Below are positions 28,591 to 40,200 of a stretch of 64,000 bases of DNA, piece by piece. The notes under the pieces are model-generated. The model saw only the letters and a program-made list of their open reading frames with translations. It ran no database searches and was not told the DNA's origin. The translations under genes and the position numbers were made by a program. The DNA is taken from contig OX637359.1 of assembly GCA_951799405.1 (NCBI GenBank), positions 1,422,201-1,486,200 of the forward strand. The letters run 5' to 3'. How positions within the stretch are numbered: the stretch's first letter is position 1; every line of letters begins with the position of its first letter. Source of the DNA: Agapetus fuscipes (Eukaryota; Arthropoda; Insecta; Trichoptera; Glossosomatidae).

Positions 28591-31500
28591 ATGGCGAGCA
28601 TGACTTATAAAACAAACCTTACAAACAGCGTCAGATCTGGGAGTGGATCCTTCCGCCAAAACAGCGTACACGAGAAACTCCACTCCACACCGTCGACAGA
28701 AGAAAAGATCAAATTCGCAGGGGACGAGTCCAAAGACAGGTTATACGAACCCAAGCAGAACAAGAAAATGGTCCGCGTGTTAACTGTGGTCATCTATATA
28801 TTCTCCGTGTCCTTGGCTGCCATCATCCTGTCCCTGTACTACGTGTTCTTCTGGAAACCTCCGAAGACGAATGTGAAGATTGTGGCGATGCCGGTTGACA
28901 ATGTAACTAACACAATGCCTACCGCACTCCCTAGATGCTTATCTCACGGTACGTTTCACCTAGTGACACCAGCATTTGTAATATTACACTACACAAGGGA
29001 CCAAAAAGTGAACCTTGAGGTACTCCATGAAAAATATTTTTAATTCCTGTGCAAAATTTGCTTCATCTCTCATCGTATTCCGATCCAATCCAGAATTTTG
29101 CACAACTGTTATGCCCCATTTATTCAGCGGAAGTGAGAAGGGAAGTTGGCAGGGCATGTGTGTGAACGCGTATACCTAATTAGTCTAAGAGCCCACCGTA
29201 ATTTGCGCACTACCTTTTAGAACGGGGCGTCATCTCTCAGGGTGGAGGGGAGTGTTTGTGCGGACCCATTGCCCAGGACGTGCGGCACGTCCTGTGGGAT
29301 TGCCCTCTGCTGCACTCTCAACGAGAGCTCCTCATCGACGCAGTCCGGCCGGCCGGTTCCGGACCGGTCGGCTACGCGGACTTCGTTGCCAGTAGAGCCA
29401 ACTACCTTGCATTCCGCCGCTTCTGCCAGTCCTGGCACGAGTTCGCAGCCGCGGGCTCAAGACTGGGCAGAGGTGACCATTAGCCCTCAGTCAGTCCTCG
29501 CGACACCCATACATATTGACGTATGTACACCCATAACTTACTGCGCTCAGCGCGGATGGCAACTCGTTCGATACACGTCAATGAAGGGCTCCCGTCAGGC
29601 ACATTAGCTTCAGTAACCTCGACGTTCTGGGGAGGGTGGGACTTCTTAGAGTCATGCGTTAGCCCCTGATTTGAGGATCCTCTTTTTCCTTTCTTGAGTA
29701 GAGTAACTTTAGCTGATTAACTTCAACGGGAAGGCCTTCCGCCGCCAAAAAAACATTGCAAGTGAAGTATCACCAAGTGAAGCGACTCCGCATGAGTTGT
29801 ATGAACTTGGTGGGTGGAGGTGGGTAAAGTGCCATCCACTACCAGGCAGAGACATGTTCAGGCAGGTAGTCTGCATCGAGCACATGATTTTTTCACAGGT
29901 CTGCCTTTTCCTATCCTGGAGCGTTTTGGATGCGGCCTCTTCAAAGAGGCCCAAAAAATTATGAAAATAATCTCATCCACTACCAGGCAAAGACTAGTAA
30001 GAGGTAATGCTCTATATTAATTAGCTGCTTTTTGCATAAAAAAAATTTCCAAACCTGGAGCGTTTTGAATGCGGAGATTTTTTTACGATAAGGCGAGGAG
30101 TGGCGAGGGAGCGTGGCTAAACAAACTGTTGTAACCAATCGGGCTCTCGAATCGTTCCTTTGACTCGCACAAAAAGACCGCCGACTTTTGAGTGCACACT
30201 TCCCCTAAGAGCAGGCTGCTCGTATCGCGAGTGAGCCCATTGTCCTGCTCACTGCCCTGCCGCTAGGAACAGAATGTAAATGGGGCATTACGTTTGTCTT
30301 CTATTCGCTCCTCGTCTTCCTTCAGTTCCACATTCATCAGAGATCAGTATGTCATCATTGATACACTTTTTAAGTATTACCAAGTCAAGTTCTTTTGGTA
30401 TAATATATTTTTTAAATCCATTCTTCAGGTAAAAAAAAGATAATACAAAGCTAGAAGAGGATGTGAGACAGAGATAATGAAGAATGTAGTGAGATGGTTT
30501 GAGCATTTGGAAAGAATGGATGAAGGACGCTTGATAAAGAATACCTGACGAGAAAATGTGAGACGCGAGAAAAGAAGGTGAAGACCGGGAAAGGAATAGC
30601 CTTATCAAATTGCTGAGAACGTGAAGATTTGGGATAAATAAAGTGAATATAAAAGAAGGAAATGTACAACAAAAGGATTGGATATGAATGAACTGAAAGT
30701 ATGTCAGGATAGGATTAAATGGAGGAGACTCTGCAGAGGTTCTGGTCACCCCTAGAGGAACGGCGAAAGTGTAACAGTTGCTTTAATCAGATGGTTTGTT
30801 GTGTCCGCTCTAGCTTCTACCACGCTAGAGGGCGCTAGTGTTGTCCACAGGGTGGTGTTCGAGCAAGCTTATTGGTGGCGAAAAAAATCCATGTGCCTAT
30901 AATTGGTTCATCCCTTTTTCTCAGGCGTTGCGTGCGGTCGCATCTTTCAGATAATGGGGTAGTGGTCCGAACTGTAGGCTGACATCTGACGACCGTGGTG
31001 GTAACCTTTTATTAATTAGCTAAGACACCAACCATAATGACTGTGGTGCTCTTTTCAAGAATAGATAAAATTTTAGACCAGTAGTCTAGCCTAGAGTGTA
31101 TATATTTGTTACAGTGTGAGTGGCTAATCAACAAATGCCCATTATATTTAACAGGATGTGACTTGACAATAGTCAAGCTATGAATACTAAAATGAAAAAA
31201 AACTTTCAATTTATTTATGGCCTGGTATGAATGGAATGGCCAAAAATTTATAAAATATTGTAAATATGTTTAATCTAGGTTCCAATGTAAATTTGTGTAC
31301 AAAATTTACGTTCTCTTAAAATATGTAAGGGTTCTTTTTAACATTTTGTTTTATTTATCCAATTTTTATTCAGTTTTAGTTTCACTGTGATATATTATGT
31401 AAGTACCTTATTTAGCACAGTTTTTCTTTTGTTGTTTTTTCACAATTTTACACCACACACTCTTTCACAAAATTTTCAGTGTTCCAAAAAAATCACAAAA

Positions 31501-34041
31501 AAACCAGCACATGTTTTCTACACAGGCTTTTCCAATTTATATATTTTGTAAATATATTCACTACCCACATACTTGTAACATTTTATATTTTCTTATGTAG
31601 GTACCTATTTATCTCTGTGTACGTATTTAAGTTATTTTTATATGTTTACAATGTGGTAGAATTTTAAACCATTTTCTCGTCAGGCAAACTTGTATGGAAC
31701 TGCCATCCTTAGCAACCAATGACAAAATAATTGTGTGCATTTTCACAACAACCCGGCCGGGTGACGACACAATATTGTCTATGCCAACTCACGTGCGGAC
31801 CTCATTGAGCATATAAATACCATATTTAAAAATTAAAATTATTTTCAAGGTTAATTACACTCTTTAGATAATAGACAAGCCCTTAGGGGCCGTCCATAAA
31901 TTACATCATCGATTTTGGCCGATTTTCGACCCCCCCCCCCTTACAATCATCCTATAGTCATTAGCTAATGACCCCCCCCCCCCCTCTTGCCATAATAATG
32001 GATGAGCTTAATAATTAATAATGTTATATTACTTACATAATATTTTGTATATTTTGTAGAAACTGATATTTACAAGAACGACGTCACTTTTGGTACTCGT
32101 ACATCATTTTCCATCATCCGCAGACCAAACTCCCCCCCCCCCCCCACTTAATGCGAATGACGTAATATATGGACAGCCCCTTATTAGAGAACGTACATTA
32201 TTATCGACGTTTCGTTGGCGACGTAGCTAACGTCTTCAGGAGGCACCCTCTCTGCATGACGATGGAGGATGAACTGATTTTAATATCGCAAATTATTATG
32301 TATTTAGATTCTCAATGAGATCCGCAACAATATCGTGCCGTCAGTTTGCTAGGTTACTAGGGAAAAGGTTTACAAATATTTTGTTGTTGGTTGCTAAGAA
32401 TGGCAGTCCCATACAAGACTGACGTTTGCTTGCCGAAAAAAAAGTTTCAAATTCCAAATTAAAAAATGTCCAAGAGTCTATCGATCATAAAAGTATACCT
32501 ACTTTAGCGCCTTAATATAGGCAATCTTTATCTTAGCTAAGAAATAATAACTAGTCATATTTTTCAAATGAAAGATCGTGTTAAAATGTTTTTCTAAAGA
32601 TATTTTTGCTGACTAATTTTTTAGGTGTTTTTTTTTATCTCGTTTCTAGATGGAAAGAAAGCCGGTCAAGTGTTTGAGGTTATAAATAGAACTTAAAAGG
32701 GTTGTTACAAATTCTACCAACAGAGTTATATTATTTTGACAGCAAAGAAAAAAGTAACAACAAAAATGATCTCTTTCATTTTTATAGTCAGCATCAGCAT
32801 CAGACCGGTCTGTAGTCTAATGATTATGCTTCAGATTTGCAAATGGAAGATCATGGGTTGGAATCCCGGTGGAGCACAAAAAAAATACCAGTTATATTTT
32901 CAAATATGCTCTGCGCTGGGTTGAAAAATTCATATACCTTTACCAAAGTCCGGTCATCAAAGGTTTATCCCAGCAATACAGCGAATGGGTCTTGCTTGAG
33001 AATTGGCGCTTTGTTGCGACGACCAAGCTCGTTAGAAGTCCGGTCGACAGCTCAGTTGGTAGAATGCTTGCATTCCATACCAAAAGCAAGGGTTCGATCC
33101 CCACTGAGGGTGTCAGAAATGATTTCCCGTTTCAAAATAAATACCAGCAAGGTGTACTCAGCCTTCACAAGCAATGAGATCCAGCCCCCCCGGGAGCTGA
33201 GAAACCGCCACTTCAACTGATGCCATTGGCGTGAGGTCAGCCCCCTTACCCGTAAAAATAAATTCCTCCAATCACATTAGAGGAAACCAATGGAGATAAA
33301 GACAGTGCATTAAACCTCAAGTCAGTCAACAACAAAAAGCAGACACAAAAGCAACCGCACCACTTCAAAAACTAGCCTTGAAAACGTTTCCTGCCGCGGC
33401 AGTCCAGAGCGCTACCAATAATAACATTATATTGATTTATTTAGTGAGCTCTATTTTTATGTTAATCACACCTCAAGAGACCTCTGTAAGCTTGGTCGTT
33501 GCTATAAAAAGGGCCAATCCACAAGCAAGACCCAAATGTTACAGTTATTAAAATGAACTCCGTACAAAATTTATGTAGCCCAGTAGGTCTATACGAATAG
33601 GGTTTGTGGCAACCAACACAATAATATTAGCAACCTACCTGAGTGAAGTCACAATTTATTACCATCTTATATGTTTGGAATCTATTCAAATTGTAATTCT
33701 ACATTTCAGGACATCGACAGGTAAGTCAAACACCTTTTTCACCTTCAAAAACTAATCACAATTTTATAATTTCAGACCCAAACAATAACCGAGTAAGCGA
33801 CCCAGAGACAGCCACCTTCCCGTTCCAGATCGACAATCCTTTTGACAACAACAACACCACCGAGACTGTCTCCGGGTCCCCCTCCAGCCCCAGCAGTTCC
33901 ACCGAGCACGTAGAAGACGTCACTCCGTCACAGCACAACGCACCAGTCCTCAGAGACAAGCCGGACAGCTCCACAAGCAGCATCTTGCTTACCAAACTCT
34001 CTAGAAACTTGTATAAGAAAATTGTTGCCGTTAATGTATAA
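28591..34041 (+). CDS. INAF-motif membrane protein (exon B + terminal exon)
   Basis: Exon 28591-28948 (ATG in 'AAATGGCGAGC') and exon 33776-34041 join in phase (donor CACG|GTACGT, acceptor TTTCAG|ACCCA) to give 207 residues ending KKIVAVNV; an AATAAA signal follows at about 34076. Residues 59-89 hold the INAF motif KMVRVLTVVIYIFSVSLAAI and ILSLYYVFFWKP, a single membrane segment with a basic cytosolic flank. The tail is Ser/Thr/Asn-rich and has no recognised domain. INAF-family proteins are small membrane proteins; the Drosophila founder supports TRP channel function. The intron holds an R1-like LINE scrap, an RTE remnant, a Harbinger-type MITE and a SINE composite. The other INAF exon at 10429 ends in the same phase and may share this terminal exon. 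The start at 28591 is the first in-frame ATG. Confidence 0.8.
29222..29483 (+). pseudogene. R1-like LINE ORF2 C-terminal fragment
   Basis: Reads CLCGPIAQDVRHVLWDCPLL then RRFCQSWHEFA, the CCHC-like region that ends R1/Jockey-group ORF2 proteins. GC content is far above the surroundings. No other part of the element is present. Confidence 0.7.
29500..30435. other. No gene; two short repeated motifs
   Basis: 'catccactaccaggca' and 'ctggagcgttttggatgcgg' each occur twice between 29825 and 30075. Otherwise unassigned. Confidence 0.4.
30440..30775 (+). pseudogene. RTE-like LINE 3' coding remnant, decayed
   Basis: Frameshifted match to the MRWFGHLERMD, RPRK and KWRRLCRGSGHP regions of the RTE-like ORF. 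Confidence 0.65.
30780..31880. other. AT-rich intron sequence, minor family-C piece
   Basis: 31675-31800 is a reverse-strand family-C copy ('gtcaggcaaacttgtatgg', 'cccggccgggtgacg'). The rest shows no gene or known repeat. Confidence 0.45.
31886..32180. mobile_element. PIF/Harbinger-type MITE
   Basis: Terminal inverted repeats GGGGCCGTCCATAAATTACA and its near-complement GTAATATATGGACAGCCCC, flanked by a TTA duplication (31883-31885, 32181-32183). Three C-runs of 10-14 bases lie inside. TTA target and terminal sequence fit the Harbinger superfamily. Confidence 0.75.
32200..32239 (-). ncRNA. Hammerhead ribozyme-like motif (c)
   Basis: Reverse strand: CTGAAGA, extra C, stem II GTTAGC/GCCAAC (one mismatch), GAA, AC/GT stem III, C. 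The core is intact, but stem I is only two pairs. It lies 17 bp beyond the Harbinger MITE's target duplication. A decayed relative lies at about 39812-39868 (minus). Confidence 0.5.
32315..32475 (+). repeat. Family-C dispersed repeat
   Basis: 'ctagggaaaaggtttacaaatattttgttgttgg', 'ttgctaagaatggcagtccc', 'gactgacgtttgct'. Confidence 0.6.
32803..33270 (+). mobile_element. Composite SINE: family A joined to family B
   Basis: Family A (32803-33036, head with TAGTCTAATG and B box GGTTGGAATCC) is followed directly, in the same orientation, by family B (33040-33270, head with CAGCTCAGTTGGTAG and GGTTCGATCCC). The same order and nearly the same junction ('gaccaagctcgt') recur at 61950-62450. Confidence 0.75.
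33271..33775. other. Intron end, decayed family-A piece
   Basis: 33480-33545 is a reverse-strand family-A fragment. The terminal INAF exon follows at 33776. Confidence 0.4.
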
Positions 34042-34327
34042 GATATATTTCATTAACTGAAACTTACAGTTTTAAATAAAAGAATATAAAATCTTTGAAA
34101 TTAACTATATTATGTGATTAAAAATATTATTAAATGAATTATTAGAAAATTAAGTAAATATTTACATTTATAAAATATTACCTATAGTATTAAATGAAGT
34201 ATTGATGTAAATTTCTAGTCGTTTTGAATTTAAAAAAATATACTTTTATATATATTATAGTATTTACCGCTGCTTTCCAAATTATGCAGTAGTACAGATG
34301 TACACAGCTTTAAGAATTCATTATTAT

Positions 34328-34565
34328 TTTTACAGGTAAGGCGGCGGGCCTTACGCCAACCAATTCAGTGAAGTGGGGGTTTCCCATTTCCCGAGGGGGC
34401 TGGTACTCATTTCTTTTGACGGCTGAGTAAATCTTGCCTACTTTTTATTTTTTGGTTTGAAATAAACACCGAAACGGGAAATCATTTCCGACACCCTCAG
34501 TGGGATTCGAACCCGAGCTCGGACCCAGCATAGAATGCAAGCACTCTACCAACTGAGCTATCAAT
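34328..34565 (-). mobile_element. SINE family B
   Basis: Minus strand, head at 34497-34565 ('gatagctcagttggtagagtgc'), body to 'taaaaataa'. Confidence 0.75.
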
Positions 34566-34596
34566 TTACTTTTTAGAATTCCATTATTTTTAGTAC

Positions 34597-34846
34597 TAAG
34601 TAGTGACTCATTCCTTTGCCAAACTGCCCGCTTATGGAATGGTCTACCAGTATCTGTGTTCCCTTCCCAATTTAATCCGGTTTTATTCAAAACCAACATC
34701 AATCACCACTTCCTTGCAGCGCCTCACGACAGAACCAAGAACTCAAGCAACACCTCTGCGGCACACTTCCAGGGTGACATAGACCCCCAAGACTCTCAAG
34801 AATTGGGGAGCCTCCCGCACAGGATTCCTTAAAAAAAAAAAAAAAA
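34597..34846 (+). pseudogene. Jockey-like LINE RT C-terminus with A-tail
   Basis: Reads RLWNGLPVSVFPSQFNPVLF then [16 protein letters not shown] to a stop, followed by a 16-base A-run (34831-34846). Typical C-terminus and tail of a Jockey-type LINE. Other copies: 38929-39115 (minus, with T-run), 49036-49240 and 14046-14120. Confidence 0.75.
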
Positions 34847-34949
34847 GTAGTAATTTAATTTAATTTATTTCTTCATTTGACATCTTTAAATTTTTAAGGT
34901 CATTATAAAACAATGGACTGTACATTGAAATTGTGGGGAATACAATGTC

Positions 34950-35310
34950 CTTCAGCGGGTTGCCAGGGAAAAAGCATACAATTTTTTTCTTTTGATAATA
35001 ATTTGTCAATTTTTTGATTGCCATTTTGTGTATTCACTGCAAGGGCACTGCACAGCCATAGCATCTCCTCAACAGACACACCTTTAAAGTTGACTGAATT
35101 GTTATTGGTTGCTAAGGACTGTAGACCTATAGAAGCGTGATATTTGCCTGCCGAGAAGAAATGTTTTTTTTTTTTTACTCGGTGTGGTTGGCGTAAGGCT
35201 GCCCCCCTTACCTGTAAAAATAATTAAGTTCCACTCGCCACATGCGAAATCCTTCGGGGATAATGCGCAAGAAGTTACACTATATATGTACTTGGTTGCG
35301 TTGTGCCATT
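34950..35310 (+). repeat. Family-C repeat followed by SINE B body
   Basis: 34950-35165 is family C ('gcgggttgccagggaaaaagc', 'ttggttgctaaggactgtag', 'tgcctgccgagaa'); 35182-35310 is a plus-strand, headless family-B 3' part. Confidence 0.55.
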
Positions 35311-35974
35311 AGAAATCATCTTCCATCTCTGTCTTGAAAATAAGAATCCACAAGATGTAATTTCAATTTCCACAAATTTTCCAGGTGGCAGAAATAAATT
35401 TGCAGACTGCATTCCTTTTCCTAATGGCTGCTCTCTTCACTCCATCCTCCCACCAGTCCCCTTCCATCAAGGCAGTCAACTTCTCATTCGGAGTCTATAT
35501 CTTTGTCTGTTTGAGGTGAAGCTTTCATCTCGTTGATTTATTTATATGTACTTAGATCCATTTTAAAATCTACGTCTGAAAGATACAACTTTATTTTCAA
35601 GACATTTAGTTAATGTACGTCCTTTCATGACTTCAAACAACATCTTCACATTTATACAATTTAAAATTAGTGTCGTTTTGTTTATGTATTGTTATTCTTA
35701 AAATTTAATTATTAAAAAAGGGCAAGGGATTGTCATCAAAATAAAATGTGTTTTATTTAAATAATAATTTAATATGTAGGGAAATTCAACATTTGTGTGA
35801 TCACAACATTAAGAATTCACAACATTGTCATTCACCACTTTTTCAAATTCCTCCGAAGAGTCAACATCCAAACAATCTGTAAGTCAAACTTATATAATAC
35901 ATGACAATGTACAATGCGATGATTTGAAATATAACAATGAAAAATATCATTAAAATAAAACAGAAAACAACCTA
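35311..35974. other. No gene recognised
   Basis: An open stretch at 35303-35536 has no recognisable similarity or splice context. The rest is AT-rich. Confidence 0.4.
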
Positions 35975-36144
35975 GGGCTGGAAGTCTCATCCCAACAGTA
36001 ATTCATATCAACCGGATATCGGTAATACTTGCATGAAGACTAATCAGCTGTTGACTTACGGCCATCTTGGATTGACAGGTCTTCATAGAAATATTACCGA
36101 TATTCAGTAGGTAAGAATTACCGTTGGGATGAGACTTCCAGCCC
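35975..36144. mobile_element. Short TIR element (MITE)
   Basis: Ends GGGCTGGAAGTCTCATCCCA and its exact complement at 36125-36144. A further imperfect inner palindrome ('accggatatcggtaat' vs 'attaccgatattc'). Superfamily unassigned. Confidence 0.7.
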
Positions 36145-36254
36145 AGGATGGGTCTGTGATCAACAGCAACCAACATTGCATATCCAACACCTTCCTCCTC
36201 CATTCTCATTATCCTAACTCACAAAATTGATCGAAAATTGACATTGGTCAATGC

Positions 36255-36388
36255 GCCTTTGAGCAAGTCTGCAACAGTGTTTGGAGAGCATGCTTTTGCA
36301 GTGGCGACTTCAAGGGCATAGAACCAACTGCCACCTGTGGTTCGAAAGATTGTTGACAGCAGTCACTTTGAGGGACATCTCAAGACGG
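36255..36388 (+). pseudogene. CR1-like LINE RT C-terminus, short
   Basis: Reads STVFGEHAFAVATSRA, stop, NQLPPVVR, SHFEGHLKTD, matching TVFGNRAFAVAGPSSWNQLP of the 50613-51250 copy. Confidence 0.6.
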
Positions 36389-36389
36389 A

Positions 36390-36636
36390 TCTAATCTAAG
36401 TTGCAAAGATATGTTACATTAGAGATTCACATTACATGCATTTTCACAACCAGACACGTACAAGTTCGCGCTTGCACATGCCGCATGTGAACCTACAACA
36501 CAAAAACCAAATCTCAAATGGACATACACCCTGCAACTCTTGCCGTCCTTACCTGAGACAGGGGTGACATTGGCAAAGTGAACCATTTTTACAGCATGGG
36601 TGGTCAGCCGCATACCAACCTATAAGTCAAGGAACT
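36390..36636 (-). repeat. Family-L LINE 3' end, well preserved
   Basis: Full reverse-strand copy, tail side at 36390 and 'caacctataagtcaaggaac' at 36636. Very close to 63281-63512 and 23600-23862. Confidence 0.8.
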
Positions 36637-36929
36637 GGATCTGTTTACCGAATCTCTTGGGTCGCTATTAGTGATAATGTCAAGAAATGGCACCAATTAA
36701 ACTGAAAAGGAAACTGATTCATCAGCACCAAAGTTAAGCAACATTCTGTCCAGCTACCTTTCTCTGGGTCTTCCCACTGCCTTCTAGATGAAGTGATAAG
36801 ATGGGGTTGCTTGTGCAGTGGTAAAATGAAACTGGAGAAAACAGGCATTGGCTGCAGTTCTGTTCTTTTCTCATGCCATCCTGGGTTGTCTTGCCAATGA
36901 TGATGATCAAAGTGTCACACATAATAAGT

Positions 36930-37214
36930 TAGTCATCCGTCATGAACATGTGCGTATTCCTCTCGGACTCTGACATCTTGATGTCCCTCTCAGCTTCCAC
37001 TATGGCAGCTATTTGAGATGTACATTATAAGTAAAGGCTTTCGTCATGAACACGTTCTTGTTCCTCTCGGATTGTGACATCTTTAACATCAGATCCCACT
37101 ATGGCTGACAGTTGTTGGAGATGTGCAGAATAAGTTAGTCTCCCGTGATGAACATGTGCATATTCCTCTCAGATCCTACTATGACATACAGCTTTTAGAG
37201 ATGTATGGTACAAG
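36930..37214 (-). repeat. Decayed duplicates of the UTP25 terminal exon
   Basis: Three diverged copies of the exon-7 end ('cgtcatgaacatgtgcgt.ttcctctcgga.tgtgacatctt') start near 36938, 37036 and 37146, just 3' of the real one at 37215-37270. They would be transcribed as 3' UTR. Confidence 0.75.
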
Positions 37215-40200
37215 CTAGTCTCCCGTCATGAACATGTGCGTGTTCCTCTCGGACTGTGACATCTTTATAGTTCTCTCAGATCCCACAATGGCTGACAGCT
37301 GCTGTAGATCATATTTGGTGTACATGACAGATACAGTCATGTTGCTTTCACTCCCGCCATATTTGTTCTGGTTTGCCTCCTGCAAAAAATAATATCCCTA
37401 TTAGAACAAAAATCCCTAAATGACACTTTTAATCATGGACAGGGATGTCGGGGGACAGGTGGGCGGCTGGTAGAACACCATGTGCCCTTGATGAATATAG
37501 GCCGTAGTTTACCTGCATGAGGTTGCACATCTCCGAGTAGAAGTGTGGGAAGGTGGGCGGCTGGTAGAACACCATGTGCCCTTGATGAATATAGGCCGTA
37601 GTTTACCTGCATGAGGTTGCACATCTCCGAGTAGAAGTGTGGGAAGGTGGGCGGCTGGTAGAACACCATGTGCCCTTGATGAATATAGGCTGTAGTTTAC
37701 CTGCATGAGGTTGCACATCTCCGAGTAGAAGTGTGGGAAGGTGGGCGGCTGGTAGAACACCATGTGCCCTTGATGAATATAGGCCGTAGTTTACCTGCAT
37801 GAGGTTGCACATCTCCGAGTAGAAGTGTGGGAAGGTGGGCGGCTGGTAGAACACAATGTGCCGGATGCCTTTGACTCGCACCCTCCTGAAGAAGTGGAAC
37901 CTCTCGGAGTACAGCAAGAACTGTGCCTCCGTGTGGAAGAACATGTCTCTGGCTCGAGCCACTTTGGCATCCTGGAAGTCAATGAGAAGCAATTTAAATC
38001 ATGAGGAAGAAATGAGATATCAATAGCTAATCAATATTATAGAAATAGGTGGAGTCTAATAGGAACCTAGGAGTTTGGCTCTGGTATTCATACAGGAAAA
38101 AACCTTGGCATTTGTGACTCGATCCATCCAGGAAACCTTCAACATCCGACGGTAGACCCACATTTCAAAGGCAGTGATTCAGTTCTCGAGGCCCTGTGTA
38201 AGTGTCCACCCTAACATGCCATAGAGTACAATTGGACAGATCAAAGAAAAGACAAAGAAAGATTCTTACCTTTGAGTATTCACATATCTGCGTGAAGCTG
38301 ATGTCTTCCTTCTTGAAGTAGTTCCTTATCCTGACATAGTCAAAGTAGCTGGGCACATAGACCAGGGTGTGCGCCATGATGCTGTCCTTGTACTGGGGGA
38401 CTATCTCCTTGATGAAGTACTCAAAGCGGGAGTCTATGGCGGAGACTGGATCCTTGGCCTCAATTCTGGAACAATAGTCAAATAAATATATATTTTTTAA
38501 TGTTTGTGTATTAACAATGTGAAAGTTTAATAGTGGAAATAAAAATGTATTTCTAATAAAGAACTTCTGTTTTCCGGTGACAGGATAGAACAGCAGTGAC
38601 AAAACAATACATGACATTACGTCACATGACAAAACCTCACATGTTTTGTCATCACTGTTTGCTTTGTAATGTTTTTTGTTATGCATGTGCGCCAAGAAAA
38701 AATTGAGAATTTCGTCTTTATACTCTTCAGTTTACAAGGTCACCTTCAATTTTTTTTTAAAATATTTACAAACAAAAATGAATGGTTTTAAAACTAACTT
38801 AATAGTTTATTGGTAGGTAGTTTTATCCAATAGGAGTATATTAAACAATATTCAATCTTATGGATACGTAAAGACTAAAGAAAAACAACAACAAAAACGC
38901 GATCGGGCTATGAGCGCGGATCAATGTTTTTTTTTTTTTTTTTAAGGAATCCTGTGCGGGAGGCTCCCCAATTCTTGAGAGTCTTGGGGGTCTATGTCAC
39001 CCTGGAAGGGTGCCGCAGAGGTGTTGCTTGAGTTCTTGGTTCTGTCGTGAGGCGCTGCAAGGAAGTGGTGATTGATGTTGGTTTTGAATAAAACCGGACC
39101 ATTTTCTCCATGTTCCGGCACCCTGAAGATTAATGTGACTAAGCTACACATATAGTATTATTTCTTGCGGGTTCTCCCCGAAGGGATCACATATGGCGAG
39201 TGGAACCTATTTATTTTTACAGGTAAGGACTGGTACTCATTTTTTGATAATTCATTCTCATTACTGTAACTGTAACTCTGACGCCATTCCAGAGTAGCCT
39301 CTATTTTTTCCTATCCTGACATACCTCTTTCAAATCATTCATATCCATCACCTTTTTCATGCGTTTTCTTCTTTTACTTTGTATATCCCATTCTTTCACA
39401 ATTTCCTAAACCTGATCCCTCCATACTTTTCTCGGTCGTCCCTTCCCTCTTTTTCCTTTCACACTTTCTTTGTATATATAAACTTTGTCAGTCTATCATC
39501 ATCAGTCTATCATATCATCATTAAAAAAGTAGATATATGGTACTTGCCTTCTAAACACCTGTGGTACTTGAACGGCCACATGCCGAATGCTTCCAGTTTC
39601 TATGGAGTTGTGGACCCTGATCTTGCCCGCGTAGTTGAAGCATTTCTTGTTGAAGAGAGAGTTTATTTCAGGCAGGGAGACTGAAGAGAATATTAGCGTT
39701 TGTCTGAAAACAGAAACAAATAAAACTAATTAAATTCAACAAAACATATTGTAAACTTAAAAACTATTGAAACTTTACGGATATTCTAAGAAACTGTAGC
39801 AAGAGAGTATACATTATTCTCAACATATTGTTGGTGCTTTAGCCAACGTTTTCATGAGGCACACTTGTTGCGTAAGGATCAAAGAATACTTTAAATTCTC
39901 TTGCAACGCTCAGTGAAATATCACCAAAAGTCAAATAAAATTTCATTGGTAAATATGTGTAAAAAAGACAAATCGACTGCTCCAAGAAAGAAGGCAGTAA
40001 CTCCGAAATTGAGGTTTTTAGTTTATTTCCATTTCTGAGGATAGAAAATAATTATTTTCATTCCAAGTGACAGCCGTGTCTCTATCTCTTTTAAATTCGT
40101 TAATAAATTAATGTAAAAAATAGTTAAGGCATTGTTCTCCATGGAATAAATAACATTCAATTGGCTTTCCTGCAAAACTATCTTTTTTGACTTAGTGCTG

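Noticed and set aside
33380..33405. 'gccttgaaaacgtttcctgccgcggcag' as another hammerhead motif
   Set aside because: It lacks the GAAAC block and a second stem.
33711..33721. An 11-base microexon between 'acatttcag' and 'gtaagt' in the INAF gene
   Set aside because: Splice signals look good, but including it shifts the frame into a stop within a few codons of the terminal exon, whereas skipping it gives an open 88-codon exon.
37603..37992. 129-codon minus-strand frame as a separate gene
   Set aside because: It is UTP25 exon 6 read through its donor into the 94-bp tandem copies.
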